DNA of 64,000 nucleotides, from positions 248,001 to 312,000 of the forward strand of contig NZ_CP071955.1 of the NCBI RefSeq assembly GCF_017603965.1, read 5' to 3'. The position numbers and the translations under genes were made by a program. The notes beneath the pieces were generated by a model. The model ran no database searches. It was given only the letters and a program-made list of their open reading frames with translations, and was not told the DNA's origin. Each line of letters begins with the position of its first letter. Positions within the stretch are counted from its first letter, which is position 1. Shown here piece by piece: positions 18,684 through 28,135 of the stretch. This DNA comes from Xanthomonas fragariae (GTDB lineage: Bacteria > Pseudomonadota > Gammaproteobacteria > Xanthomonadales > Xanthomonadaceae).

Positions 18684-19538
18684 ATGATCCGCAACAAGCT
18701 GGCCTGTGCGTGTGCGATGAGTGTGGTGGTGGCAATGAGTGCGCCGCTGGCGATGGCGATGAAGCCGGCCGATAGCGCCACCTTGCCGGCGTCCGATGCC
18801 GCGCTGCAGGCGGCCATCGATGGCAACTGGCGCGACCGGGTATACGTGCAGCGCGATGTTTATCGCCACCCCGGCCAGACGCTGGCGTTCTTCGGCATCA
18901 AGCCGACCCAGACCGTTATCGAGATCACCCCTGGCGGTGGCTGGTATTCGGAAATCCTGGCGCCGTATCTGCGTGAAAAGGGCAAGTACGTGGCGGCAGT
19001 GGTCGACCCGGCGTCGGCGCCGGAAGGCCGCAGCCGCGACGGTGCGCAACGTGCGCGTGACGAGCTGGAAAAGAAGTTCCAGGCCAAGCCGCAGCTCTAC
19101 GGCAAGCCCTCGTTCGTATCGTATGTGCCGAAGGCGCCGTCGTTCGGCGTGGACAATTCGGCCGATCTGGTGCTGACGTTCCGCAACGTGCACAACTGGC
19201 GCATGGCCGGCAATGCCGAGGCGATGTTCGCCGGCTTCTACAAAGTGCTCAAGCCCGGTGGCGTGCTCGGTGTGGTCGAGCATCGCGCCAAGACCGATGT
19301 GCCGGCCGACGACAAAAGCGGCTATGTGGGGCAGGCACAGCTGATCGCGATGGCCGAAGCTGCCGGTTTCACTCTGGCCGGCAAGAGCGAGGTCAACGCC
19401 AACCCGCGCGACACCAAGGATTACCCCGGCGGCGTGTGGACGTTGCCGCCGAGCAACAACCACCAAGCCGCCGACGATGCCAAGTACAAGGCGATCGGCG
19501 AGAGCGACCGCATGACCTTGAAGTTCGTCAAGCAGTGA
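18684..19538 (+). CDS. Periplasmic SAM-methyltransferase-like protein (COG4798)
   Basis: The 284-residue protein has a signal peptide (MIRNKLACACAMSVVVAMSAPLAMA). The class I methyltransferase fold follows: TVIEITPGGGWYSEILAPYL for the SAM loop, DLVLTFRNVHNW, and LKPGGVLGVVEHRAK. The ATG at 18684 follows GAAGAGGG and gives a proper signal peptide, unlike the longer frame from 18588. Exported members of this family are common, although SAM is not expected outside the cytoplasm, so the activity is uncertain. Confidence 0.85.
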   Translation: MIRNKLACACAMSVVVAMSAPLAMAMKPADSATLPASDAALQAAIDGNWRDRVYVQRDVYRHPGQTLAFFGIKPTQTVIEITPGGGWYSEILAPYLREKGKYVAAVVDPASAPEGRSRDGAQRARDELEKKFQAKPQLYGKPSFVSYVPKAPSFGVDNSADLVLTFRNVHNWRMAGNAEAMFAGFYKVLKPGGVLGVVEHRAKTDVPADDKSGYVGQAQLIAMAEAAGFTLAGKSEVNANPRDTKDYPGGVWTLPPSNNHQAADDAKYKAIGESDRMTLKFVKQ

Positions 19539-19774
19539 TGACAGGCCTGCATGCCGGCGCGTAGAACCTGTCCGGCATACGGCTATCGGCGGTGCGCTGT
19601 CGTGGTCGATTGATGGTGTCGCGCGGTGCAACAAAGGTGACGTGGACGCAGCGGTTGCTCCGGTTTTGCACGTGCATTCTTCCGCACTGTTCACTCTTCG
19701 CCTACTTCGACCACTCGCACGATGCCAAGCGCGAGCATCATGTTGGGGCAGCAAGCTTGCGCAACAGGATTCGG

Positions 19775-20347
19775 ATGTTGGTGTTGTTGAACAAACCCTA
19801 TGGCGTGCTGTCGCAATTCAGCGACCGCTCGCAACCGCCCAAACGCACGCTGGCCGAATTTGGTCTGCCGGCCGATGTGTATGCGGCGGGCCGTCTGGAT
19901 CACGACAGCGAAGGTTTGCTGCTACTGACCGATGACGGTGCATTGGCGCATCGCTTGACCGACCCACGCCACAAGCAGCCCAAGACCTATTGGGTACAGG
20001 TGGAAGGCGAGCCGGATCCGGCGCAACTACAGGCCTTGCGCGATGGCGTGGTGCTCAACGATGGCCCGACCCATCCGGCCAAGGTGCGCAGGCTGGACCC
20101 GGCACCGGCGTTGTGGCCGCGCGATCCGCCGGTGCGCGTGCGCAAGACCGTGCCCGATGCCTGGCTGGAATTGCAGATCACCGAAGGCCGCAATCGTCAG
20201 GTACGCCGCATGACCGCATCGGTCGGCTTGCCGACCTTGCGGCTGGTGCGCGTGGCCATCGGCCATTGGAAACTGGACGCGCTTGCGCTTGGTCAATGGC
20301 GGACAGAACAAACGCATGGCGCGCGCCCGCGCCGGACGCGACGCTAG
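19775..20347 (+). CDS. rluE: 23S rRNA pseudouridine synthase, RluE type
   Basis: The 190-residue enzyme of the RsuA/RluB/E/F family converts a uridine of 23S rRNA to pseudouridine. It lacks the N-terminal S4 domain, as RluE does. The catalytic Asp is in AAGRLDHDSEGLLLLTDDG. The other motifs are LLNKPYGVLSQFSD, KTYWVQVEG and TEGRNRQVRRMTASVGLPTLRLVR. The ATG at 19775 begins directly before the first strand. The 61 upstream codons are not family-like. Confidence 0.9.
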   Translation: MLVLLNKPYGVLSQFSDRSQPPKRTLAEFGLPADVYAAGRLDHDSEGLLLLTDDGALAHRLTDPRHKQPKTYWVQVEGEPDPAQLQALRDGVVLNDGPTHPAKVRRLDPAPALWPRDPPVRVRKTVPDAWLELQITEGRNRQVRRMTASVGLPTLRLVRVAIGHWKLDALALGQWRTEQTHGARPRRTRR

Positions 20348-20564
20348 TCGTTGCGCATTCGACAAACGCCTCGCCACACAGCAACGCACCGCGACCAAAA
20401 GCCGCAGTGTGTCCATTCCAAAGCAATTGACAGAAACAACGCAACGACCGTGGCGCCTGCCGCACATTGGCCACTCCGTACAGCGCATTGGGTCGCCCGG
20501 GAGCGCGTTCCGAATAGAGGGTCGGCAGGGGGAGTCATTATGTCCAGGGCCAAAAGCTGTCTAA

Positions 20565-20706
20565 GAGCGGCTAACAAAACGTAGCGAGCAGTCGTCAGGT
20601 AGGTGCGGACGGCGCGGAGGAACCGGAGTGTACGCGTGGTACATGCCGATTCCGAGCACCGACCGCGCCCGCCTGACGGTGAGCGCAGTCGTTTTGTTGG
20701 CCGCTC
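20565..20706. repeat. MITE copy B (IS5-derived), 142 bp
   Basis: The ends are GAGCGGCTAACAAAAC and GTTTTGTTGGCCGCTC, flanked by TAA on both sides (20562-20564 and 20707-20709). The rest of the 20348-21219 gap holds no gene. Its last 100 bp are the xopD promoter region. Confidence 0.9.
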
Positions 20707-21125
20707 TAAGTGACTGAATTGCAAGGCTGATTGATACCCGCCTGGAGCGGTAACCGACGCAGGCACGTCAGGGGCCGACAGCCAACAGCGCGAGCGCGAC
20801 GCGCTGCGCCTGACGGCCGCCGAGCACCAAGGCCTGAACAGGCGCGCCGAGGGTCGGCGAGGATGCGTGCAAAAAAAAGCCAAATCTTGCGCCACCACCT
20901 GAAAACTGAGGATTGATCACTCCGCTTTCCAGTCCGTCACAGCATATCTGCAGGCCGTCTGGCTCGATGCGTATTGCCCATCGCCAGCGCCGCGACGCTT
21001 GACCGGGCTGGTACCGCGTGCGCGCTGTGCCGCGACCTGCCCGCCGGGAGCGGGGTGTACTGACTGAACCACCTCGACCGGGGGTGAGCCGGCTCAGGCG
21101 GAGGGGGTGGGTCAGACACAGGAAG

Positions 21126-21150
21126 GTCGCTTTCAAGAAAACGAATTCGC
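21126..21150 (+). promoter_or_regulatory. Imperfect PIP box of xopD
   Basis: GTCGC, 15 bases, TTCGC. The second half fits the HrpX consensus and the first half has G for T at its first base. A TAACAAT element begins 30 bases downstream. The start codon is at 21220. Confidence 0.6.
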
Positions 21151-21219
21151 CTCCGAGAGTCACTTACATCGTGAACGCGTAACAATCCCAACATCAACTC
21201 CCACAGGGCATTTCAAATA

Positions 21220-23361
21220 ATGGACCGATTATTTAAATCTGACTATAATAAATATCGCAGAACGACGGAAGCGATGAATGATCATCGCAATTCTTCGCCC
21301 TCTGAAGAACAAAGGGAAAACCACAGCACTGCTTCCAACACGCATCCGCTGCTTGAATCCCTCCCACGAAGAAATCCCACGCAAGTGCATGTCGATAGCT
21401 CGGTCCATCGGATGTGTGAAGCCGTGCCGACCTCCCACACCTATAGATATTACTCAAAAATATTCGAGATAATCGAACGCTATGGCGATGGCGAACGCGT
21501 TGCCGAACTGAGAAAAATTGTTCCAAGTTTGTTCTCTTTTTTGACGGAATACGGCCTATCACATCGGTTTGGCATACAGATGCTTCGGGAATTGAGCAAA
21601 AATCAACGCGACCGTCTATTACATCAGATAACAAGAAGAATTAAAAATCACCTGCATCATGAAGAGAAAGAAATTGCGCTGACCCAGCTGGAATTGGATT
21701 GCAGTACCGCTCTCCTGGGTCCCGAAAAGCAAGAAATTGCACTGAGCCAACATGGCCTGAAGTTGGATCGCATTGCCAAAGCCAAAGCCAAAGCCAAAGT
21801 CAAAGCAAAAGTCAAAGCCAAAACACAAACTAAAGCCGAAAACTATGACCTTATCAAAAAGACTTCCGTATACACGATCGAAAAAATTATCGGATTACTA
21901 CCAAGATATGAAAAATCAGAACCAGTGCCATCCATCGCCAATGATATGGCCGGTTTCAACAAGTACTTGTGTGATGATGGCTCATATGGCCCACTTGCAC
22001 CCTCCATCCTTAAATACGCCACCCCAGATCAGAAGAAAAGATTTGATTGTGCAATTAAGACGCGCCGGCAGTCCTTGCCCCCCAAGGACGGCGATGTGCC
22101 CAGAGGAGTACCCCTGTCCCTTTATAAAAAACCTAATTTAATTCTTGAAATCTCAAGAAAATTCAGAAATAGAACGTGCAGTATCAACGATGCAAGCAGT
22201 GGATATTTATCACAATCAGACCTCGAAAAAATAGTCGACGAGGAAACCGGCGAATTTACCAGTTTGGGTGAAGTAGTGATTTCAGGAGCATCCGAAGGCA
22301 CCCAGGCGGCAATTCGCGCCAATTTCAGAAGTCGTTACCAGCAACCGGACCTGCCCCCCAACAGCCCCCCTCGGACCTTTTTTCATCCGCAGGAAGAAAA
22401 TCTGCCGCACCCATCGTTCTTCTCCGGGGTGAGCACAGATTGGATACGTATGGGTTACCAGCCGGAACCCGTCACCCCGCAATACCCCCCTCAAAGTCCA
22501 GCTTCGAACTTCGGCGGACTCTTCTTCATGAGTCATTACGGGCGCGAATTCGACCTCAATACGCCCCAGGAAGAGCAGCCTTGGAGCACCTATGGAGACT
22601 ATGGCACGCAGACTTCCATGGGGCACTCGGCTACACCCCCCATGAGTCCCGAGAGGATCGATGTGGACAATCTGCCGTCGCCCCAGGACGTCGCAGACCC
22701 CGAGCTTCCTCAAGTGACAGCGACTTCGTGGCTGCTAGACGGACATTTGCACGCCTACACCAACAACCTCGCTGGCCGATTGCAGGGGGAGCCCAATGCC
22801 CATCTACTCCAATTTGCCGACTCGCAGGTAGTCACCATGCTGAACTCCGAGGACGAAGCGCAGAGAAACGTTGCGTTGCGTCGTCTCGTCGGAGACGCAG
22901 ACAACCCTGCTCCACCCATCGTGTTCATCCCAATCAACCGAGACAACGTCCATTGGTCGCTGCTCGTCCTCGACCGTCGAGATAACCACTCGCCTGCAGC
23001 CTACCATTACGATTCCATGGGAACTCCGCATCCACATCAGCACTGGCATGCGCAAATGGTAGCCTGGCGCTTGGGCCTTGATGCTTCCCAAGTCAATAAA
23101 ATGCCCACCGCGATACAGCCGGACGGTTATTCCTGCGGCGATCATGTGCTGACCGGGATCGAGGTGTTGGCTCACAGGGTGATCGACGGCGCGTTCGACT
23201 ACGCGGGCGGCAGGGACCTGAGCGATATCGAACCAGACCGCGGCCTCATCAGGGATCGTCTTGCCCAAGCGGAGCAAGCTCCAGCACAAAGCAGCGTCAG
23301 GTCAGTTCCCGAGCCGCCCATCGAACAGAAGAAAAAGAAAAGCAAGTTGTGGAAGTTCTAG
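21220..23361 (+). CDS. xopD: Type III effector XopD, SUMO-specific cysteine protease
   Basis: XopD enters plant nuclei and strips SUMO from host proteins. The 713-residue product has a C-terminal C48 (Ulp1-like) domain. The triad is His578 (NVHWSLLVLD), Asp598 (YHYDSMG) and Cys639 (GYSCGDHV), with oxyanion Gln633 (AIQPDGYSCG). The N-terminal half is AT-rich with helical segments. A repeat AKAKAKVKAKVKAK (about residues 185-205) is encoded by a hexanucleotide run. A Pro-rich middle contains REFDLNTPQEEQP, which resembles but does not exactly match an EAR repression motif. It ends in a Lys-rich tail. MITE/IS5 remnants flank the gene on both sides, and the base composition of the 5' half differs from the neighbours. 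Both suggest acquisition by transfer. Confidence 0.9.
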   Translation: MDRLFKSDYNKYRRTTEAMNDHRNSSPSEEQRENHSTASNTHPLLESLPRRNPTQVHVDSSVHRMCEAVPTSHTYRYYSKIFEIIERYGDGERVAELRKIVPSLFSFLTEYGLSHRFGIQMLRELSKNQRDRLLHQITRRIKNHLHHEEKEIALTQLELDCSTALLGPEKQEIALSQHGLKLDRIAKAKAKAKVKAKVKAKTQTKAENYDLIKKTSVYTIEKIIGLLPRYEKSEPVPSIANDMAGFNKYLCDDGSYGPLAPSILKYATPDQKKRFDCAIKTRRQSLPPKDGDVPRGVPLSLYKKPNLILEISRKFRNRTCSINDASSGYLSQSDLEKIVDEETGEFTSLGEVVISGASEGTQAAIRANFRSRYQQPDLPPNSPPRTFFHPQEENLPHPSFFSGVSTDWIRMGYQPEPVTPQYPPQSPASNFGGLFFMSHYGREFDLNTPQEEQPWSTYGDYGTQTSMGHSATPPMSPERIDVDNLPSPQDVADPELPQVTATSWLLDGHLHAYTNNLAGRLQGEPNAHLLQFADSQVVTMLNSEDEAQRNVALRRLVGDADNPAPPIVFIPINRDNVHWSLLVLDRRDNHSPAAYHYDSMGTPHPHQHWHAQMVAWRLGLDASQVNKMPTAIQPDGYSCGDHVLTGIEVLAHRVIDGAFDYAGGRDLSDIEPDRGLIRDRLAQAEQAPAQSSVRSVPEPPIEQKKKKSKLWKF

Positions 23362-23486
23362 CAATTCGACCATCGGCGATAGAGGGGGGGCGGCAGGGAT
23401 TGGTGTAAAAAACAGCCAAAAATGAGCTGACTCGTTGTGAGCCAAGAATTTTTCCACGGATTCCTGCTCACCCACAGCAACTACAA

Positions 23487-23920
23487 GCTCTGCCATGGCG
23501 CGCAACCGGTGACCATGGCCAGATTGGCCGACAGCAGCCACTGCGGCGTGATCTGGTCATAGCCGTACAACTTGAGCTGACGGGTGTGATCGTTACGCTG
23601 CGGGCCGTTGGTATGTTTCTCGACCAGGGTGAAGGTGTTGGCCTTGTCGGGATCGATCAACCAGCAGCTGACCGGATTGCTTGCTTTGATAACGTTGTAG
23701 CCCAGCGCATATCGGACTTGGCCAACACTGCGTCGATGTCGCAGTAATCGTCCACGCCGCTACGCAGCAATCGGTAGGTGGCCCTGGCGCAGTAGACGCA
23801 GCTGTCATCGAGCGTCCTGGAAAAGCCCAGGATGATTGGTCCTGGAACGAAGGTCCGATGCCGGAGGCTGCGACGGTCTTGGGATCGGGCAGCACGCTGT
23901 AGTTGTTATTGGACGGCACC
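23487..23920 (-). pseudogene. Decayed ORF of unknown family
   Basis: The minus strand reads as protein in three successive frames. The pieces are PSNNNYSVLPDPKTVAASGI, then CVYCARATYRLLRSGVDDY, then SCWLIDPDKANTFTLVEK, and finally YDQITPQWLLSANLAMVTG to about 23487. The family is not recognised. It lies between xopD and an IS5 remnant and was probably part of the same foreign segment. Confidence 0.35.
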
Positions 23921-23926
23921 GGCTGA

Positions 23927-24117
23927 GAGTGGCTAACAAAACTACATCAAGCCGCAAGCCACTTGCAGTCATGGACGTTGGCCCCGGTCACGACGAGCGA
24001 CAACGGGACGCTACGGCCGTCCACCAGCAGGTGGTGCTTGCTGCCTTTTTCCCCGATCCGTCGGGTTGGGTCCCATGGCTTCCTGTGCCAGCGGCGCCTT
24101 CATCATGATGGATTGCA
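23927..24117 (-). pseudogene. IS5-family transposase fragment with terminal repeat
   Basis: The left edge is GAGTGGCTAACAAAAC, preceded by TGA, which fits a TNA target. The minus strand encodes MKAPLAQEAMGPNPTDRGK, then after a one-base loss GSKHHLLVDGRSVPLSLVV and TGANVHD, the central part of an IS5-group DDE transposase, and then a stop. Both ends of the original gene are missing. Confidence 0.8.
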
Positions 24118-24129
24118 CCCCACAAACGA

Positions 24130-24158
24130 CAACGCCACGGCACAGGGCCGTGGCGTTG
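24130..24158 (-). terminator. Intrinsic terminator of the 24182-24625 gene
   Basis: Perfect 11-bp arms CAACGCCACGG and CCGTGGCGTTG around a 7-base loop, 24 bp past the stop codon. It is followed on the minus strand by the T-containing TCGTTTGTG. Confidence 0.65.
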
Positions 24159-24181
24159 AGGAATTGCCTGGGAGACAGGGC

Positions 24182-24625
24182 TTATTCGATGCCGTCGCTC
24201 GGGGTCACTGCGCCGCGACGCTGGTAGGCCGCACGACGTGCGTTGGCACTGCCGGGGTTTTCGCGGTCGAGGCGGTGCACGTTACCGCCGAGCACCTGCT
24301 GATCACGCTGACGTTTGCGATACACCGCGTAGCCGATCAGGCCCAGGCTTGCGACAGCTGCGGCGACGGTGACGGCCGGGTTGCGCTTGACCAACTTGCT
24401 GGCGGCCTTGCCGCCGGAGCGTACGACACCCAGTGCAGCGCCGGTCTTCAGCCATTGGCTGGCGCCTGGGCCGAAATGACGCAGGCTACTGCCGGCGTTA
24501 CGTGCCTGATCGCTGGCATTGGATGCGGCGTGACGCAGGTGGCCGCCGGCATTGCCAGCCAGTTCCAGGGCACGCTCCAGGGCGCGCTCCAGGGCGCGTT
24601 CGGTGATGACAGTCAGCTTGCTCAT
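24182..24625 (-). CDS. Small membrane-associated protein, unknown function
   Basis: The 147-residue protein begins MSKLTVITERALERALERAL, a short heptad-like repeat encoded by a tandem DNA repeat. An amphipathic, Ala/Ser/Gly-rich region follows. Then comes one membrane segment (AVTVAAAVASLGLIGYAVYR) and a basic C-terminus ending PSDGIE. A strong terminator follows. I do not recognise a family beyond a similarity in style to DUF883/ElaB-like stress proteins, which is only a guess. Confidence 0.7.
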   Translation of the reverse strand: MSKLTVITERALERALERALELAGNAGGHLRHAASNASDQARNAGSSLRHFGPGASQWLKTGAALGVVRSGGKAASKLVKRNPAVTVAAAVASLGLIGYAVYRKRQRDQQVLGGNVHRLDRENPGSANARRAAYQRRGAVTPSDGIE

Positions 24626-24722
24626 TATAGTCGTTTCCTCTCTGAGTACGTGTTGCGCAGTCTGTGCGGTGGCGCGTATAGGCGGCGTTAGCGGGGTTCG
24701 GGTCTGTTTGGCTTGCGGTTAA

Positions 24723-24868
24723 GAGCGGCGAACAAAACGACTGCGTTCACCGCCAGGCAGGCGGCCGGTGCTCGGAATCGGCATGTACCACGGGCACCCT
24801 GCGGTTGCTGCGCGCCGTCCGCGTCCGCACCCACCTGACGACTGCTCGCTACGTTTTGTTAGCCGCTC
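24723..24868. repeat. MITE copy C, 146 bp
   Basis: The ends are GAGCGGCGAACAAAAC and GTTTTGTTAGCCGCTC, with TAA on each side (24720-24722 and 24869-24871). It sits between a small membrane protein gene and the 3' end of hrpB. Its orientation is opposite to copy B. Confidence 0.9.
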
Positions 24869-24885
24869 TAAAGGAAGAAGGGCGA

Positions 24886-27387
24886 TTACGTTCCGCGCGG
24901 CTTGGCTCTATGCGTCGCTGCCGCCGTCCATGGATCATCTGGCCATGGATGTCTGGGGTATCTCCCCTTTATCTCTTTCCTGACGTTCGGATAGGTGTTC
25001 GCCCAGAAGCTTTTCAGATCCTGGGTCACCTGCAGCGCACGGCCGCCGGGGGAGAGCAGGTGCAGGGTCAGGGGGATGCGGCCGTCGGCGATCCGAGGAG
25101 TTTCGGCCAGGCCGAACAGTTCCTGCAATTTGACTGCCAGCACCGGCGGCAGCGGCTGCGCAGCGTGGTCGACTGCGTAGCCGACCGGCCGTTCCATGCC
25201 CGAGGGCACGCTGATGCGGGTGGGCGCGTGGCGGTCGATCAGCTGGCGGCGGTCCCACGGCAATGCGGCTTTGAGCGCTTCGCCCAGGATGGTTTCGTCC
25301 AGTGCATCGAGCCGGGTCTTGCCGACGAAGGCCGGGCGCAGCCAGCTATCGAGCGTTGCCAACAGCACTGTGTCGGAAAGGTCCGGCAACGCAAGTTCGG
25401 GCATCCACACCCGTAGCGACTGCACACGTGCGCGCCATTGGCGCAGGCTATCGGTCCATGGCAAGGCATCCAGACCGAACCGACGCACCGCTTCAGTCAG
25501 CGCGTCGGCGGCTTGCGCCGGATCGACGCGACCGGCCGGGCGGTTGTCGAGCACGATGCGGTCGAAGCTGGATTGCCGGCGCGCGATCAGAGCGCGCTTG
25601 TCCGCGTCCCACTGCACGATGTCCTGTTGCACGAAGCGCTCGGGCACGCTGCGGCGCAGATAGTCCTCGTCCACCGGTGCGGCGCGTAGCAGCAGCGCGT
25701 CCTTGGCCTCGTAATGTAGCTCGCTGGCGACAAGCCAGGGTTCGCCGCGCAGATCGCTGTGGTCGAACAGACGCGCGCTGCGACCGTTAGCGAGCAGGTA
25801 GCGCAGTGGGTCGCTGGGATGGCGTGCGGCGATACGGTCGGGGAAGGCATGCGAGAGCAGGTCGCCGAGCGCGTGCGCCTCCACGCTGGTCGGCGGGGCG
25901 GTGTCGCAACGCAGCCGGCGTCGCCATTGTTTGGCGGCACTGTCGATGATGGCCAGGGCGCCGCGGTTGGCATCGTTTGCGCTGCGGCCTTGGCGGAATG
26001 CGGCCAGTGCGCGCCAGCGCGCGGCCAGTCCGTCGCCACCCTGACGTAGCGGGTCGCGCGCTTCCAGCAAGGCGGCCAGGTCGCAGGCCAGCGCCACGTG
26101 CGCTGTATCGCCGGCCTGCGCCAGCATTGCGGCCAGACGCGGATGGGTGCCCAGCGCGAGCATGCGCCGGCCCAGCGCGGTGATGCCGCCGTTGTCGCTT
26201 AGCGCGCCCAGCCGCTGCAGTAATTCGTGTGCGGCGGCCAACGCGCCGCTCGGTGGCGCATCGACAAAACGCAGCGCGGTGCTGCCCCAGGCGGCCAGTT
26301 CCAGCGCCAGGCCAGCCAATTCCACCTGGGTGATTTCGGCACGTCGTTGCGGTTCCAGCCGCTGCGATTGCGGCCATAGCCGGTAAGCCCAGCCGCTGGC
26401 CATGCGTCCGGCGCGTCCGGCGCGCTGGTCGGCCGAGGCTTGCGCAATGGTGGTGACGTCCAGCCGCGAAAAACCGCTATTAGGGTCGTAATGCGGCTCG
26501 CGCGCCAGCCCGCTGTCGATGACTACGCGCACGCCGGGCAGGGTGACTGACGATTCGGCCACGTTGGTCGCCAGCACCACGCGGCGGCGCCCCTGCGGGT
26601 CGGGCTGCAGCACCTGGCTTTGCGCCTCGACCGACAGCTCGCCATGCAGCGACAGCACCTGAACCTCCGAGTCAAGCACCTCCTGCAGCGCGCTGTGCAC
26701 GCGCGCGATCTCGCGTTGGCCGGGCAGAAACACCAGCACATCGCCCGGATGCGTGGACAAGGCGTGTTCGATCGCGCGGCGCGCCTGCGGTTCCAGCGTT
26801 TCGTGGCGGCGTGCAGGAAAGTGCGCGACATCCACCGGAAAACTGCGCCCGGCACTGCTCAAGCGCGGTGCGTCGAGGAAGCCGGCCAGCCGCTCGCCAT
26901 CGAGCGTGGCCGACATCGCCACGATGCGCAGGTCCTCGCGCACCTGCGCCTGGACATCCAGCGCCAGCGCCAGACCGAGGTCGCCGGCCAGATGGCGTTC
27001 GTGGAATTCGTCGAACAGCAGCGCGCCGATGCTCTCCAGCATTGGGTCGTCCTGGATCAGCCGGGTCAGGATGCCTTCGGTGACCACTTCTATCCGCGTA
27101 CGTGGAGAGGTCTTGTTCTCGAAGCGAATGCGGTAGCCCACGGTCTCGCCGACCGGCTCGCCGAGCTGGCGTGCCATGAACACTGCAGCGCTGCGGGCGG
27201 CCACGCGGCGCGGCTCCAGCATCACAATTTTGCGGCCGGCCAGCCATGAGGCATCCAACAGTGCCAACGGTACCTGGGTGGTCTTGCCGGCGCCGGGCGG
27301 GGCTTCCAGCACCAGCCGCGAGTGGTCGGCCAGGGTCTGGCGGATTTGCGGCAGCAGCGCGGAGATGGGGAAGACAACGTCTGTCAT
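24886..27387 (-). CDS. hrpB: ATP-dependent RNA helicase HrpB (DEAH family)
   Basis: The product is about 833 residues. Walker A is VLEAPPGAGKTTQVPLALLD. Motif Ia is EPRRVAARSAAVFMA, the DEFH box is LLFDEFHERHL, and SAT is in IVAMSATLDGERLAGF. The helicase C motifs include LATNVAESSVTLPGVRVVID and QRAGRAGRM. The C-terminal HrpB-specific domain has WDRRQLIDRHAP and QELFGLAETPRIADG. It was named in E. coli and is unrelated to the type III hrpB genes. The ATG at 27387 is chosen over a TTG nine bases upstream. The gene appears intact. Confidence 0.92.
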   Translation of the reverse strand: MTDVVFPISALLPQIRQTLADHSRLVLEAPPGAGKTTQVPLALLDASWLAGRKIVMLEPRRVAARSAAVFMARQLGEPVGETVGYRIRFENKTSPRTRIEVVTEGILTRLIQDDPMLESIGALLFDEFHERHLAGDLGLALALDVQAQVREDLRIVAMSATLDGERLAGFLDAPRLSSAGRSFPVDVAHFPARRHETLEPQARRAIEHALSTHPGDVLVFLPGQREIARVHSALQEVLDSEVQVLSLHGELSVEAQSQVLQPDPQGRRRVVLATNVAESSVTLPGVRVVIDSGLAREPHYDPNSGFSRLDVTTIAQASADQRAGRAGRMASGWAYRLWPQSQRLEPQRRAEITQVELAGLALELAAWGSTALRFVDAPPSGALAAAHELLQRLGALSDNGGITALGRRMLALGTHPRLAAMLAQAGDTAHVALACDLAALLEARDPLRQGGDGLAARWRALAAFRQGRSANDANRGALAIIDSAAKQWRRRLRCDTAPPTSVEAHALGDLLSHAFPDRIAARHPSDPLRYLLANGRSARLFDHSDLRGEPWLVASELHYEAKDALLLRAAPVDEDYLRRSVPERFVQQDIVQWDADKRALIARRQSSFDRIVLDNRPAGRVDPAQAADALTEAVRRFGLDALPWTDSLRQWRARVQSLRVWMPELALPDLSDTVLLATLDSWLRPAFVGKTRLDALDETILGEALKAALPWDRRQLIDRHAPTRISVPSGMERPVGYAVDHAAQPLPPVLAVKLQELFGLAETPRIADGRIPLTLHLLSPGGRALQVTQDLKSFWANTYPNVRKEIKGRYPRHPWPDDPWTAAATHRAKPRGT

Positions 27388-27572
27388 GCGCAGCAAGGAT
27401 ACGGATCTGCTGCTGTGGGTGCGATGGACGGCAAGCAGCGCGAAACACTCCGCGCCTCAGCGAAGCGGTTTTCCGACTTGCGTAATCGCAGCGCCAAAAA
27501 AGAAACTTCCGCATCGCACTTGTCAGCGCGCACTGCCATCGTGCGTCGCCACCACACCAACCTAAAGACGCT

Positions 27573-27878
27573 ATGAACGACTACGGCTCCTATCGCTACC
27601 TTCCTGCAGACGGTTGGTACGCCACGTATCCACAACACACCAATGCGCAAGAACCGTCCACCGATGCGCGGGAAGCGCGCGTCTTTCAACGTGTGGCGCT
27701 TTGGCGAGTGGCCCCGCATGGATCGATTGTGGGCCTGATCTCGGCACCCGACTGCGGCGAGGCGGAGATCGAATCGCAGCTGCTCAGCGCTCCGCGCGGC
27801 GCAGGTGTCTACTACGTTCACATCGATGATCTGACTGACGAAGATCGCGAACAGATCCGCTGCAAACGCTTAAGCTGA
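27573..27878 (+). CDS. Small conserved hypothetical protein
   Basis: The 101-residue soluble protein starts MNDYGSYRYLPADGWYATYP and includes VALWRVAPHGSIVGLISAPD and the acidic end YYVHIDDLTDEDREQIR. Codon use matches the neighbours, and the gene stands alone between hrpB (divergent) and a MITE. The family is not recognised. The regular composition argues for a real gene. Confidence 0.65.
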   Translation: MNDYGSYRYLPADGWYATYPQHTNAQEPSTDAREARVFQRVALWRVAPHGSIVGLISAPDCGEAEIESQLLSAPRGAGVYYVHIDDLTDEDREQIRCKRLS

Positions 27879-27971
27879 TCGCAATCTGCAGCGTTTGCTG
27901 CGGGTTGCCGGGTCAGCGTGGTCCGACGACCAGGTCGGTGCGGATGGCGCATCGCTCTCCGCACCGACTAA

Positions 27972-28112
27972 GAGCGGCTGATAAAACGACTGCGCTCACC
28001 GCCAGGCGGGCGCGGTCGGTGCTCGGAATCGGCATGTACCACGCGTACATTCCGGTTTCTGCGCGCCGTCCGCACCCACTTGACGCTGCTCGCTACGTTT
28101 TGTTAGCCGCTG
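27972..28112. repeat. MITE copy D, 141 bp
   Basis: The ends are GAGCGGCTGATAAAAC and GTTTTGTTAGCCGCTG, with TAA at 27969-27971 and 28113-28115. The internal sequence is in the same orientation as copies A and C. Confidence 0.9.
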
Positions 28113-28135
28113 TAAAGGTCATGCGCTGAGGTGCG

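Noticed and set aside
20344..20898. A 184-codon minus-strand ORF
   Set aside because: Its middle is the translation of MITE copy B. The same translated string recurs at other MITEs, so it is repeat DNA and not a gene.
22545..22580. EAR repression motif in XopD (DLNTPQ)
   Set aside because: It resembles the DLNxxP form but the proline is one residue too early, so I do not call it.
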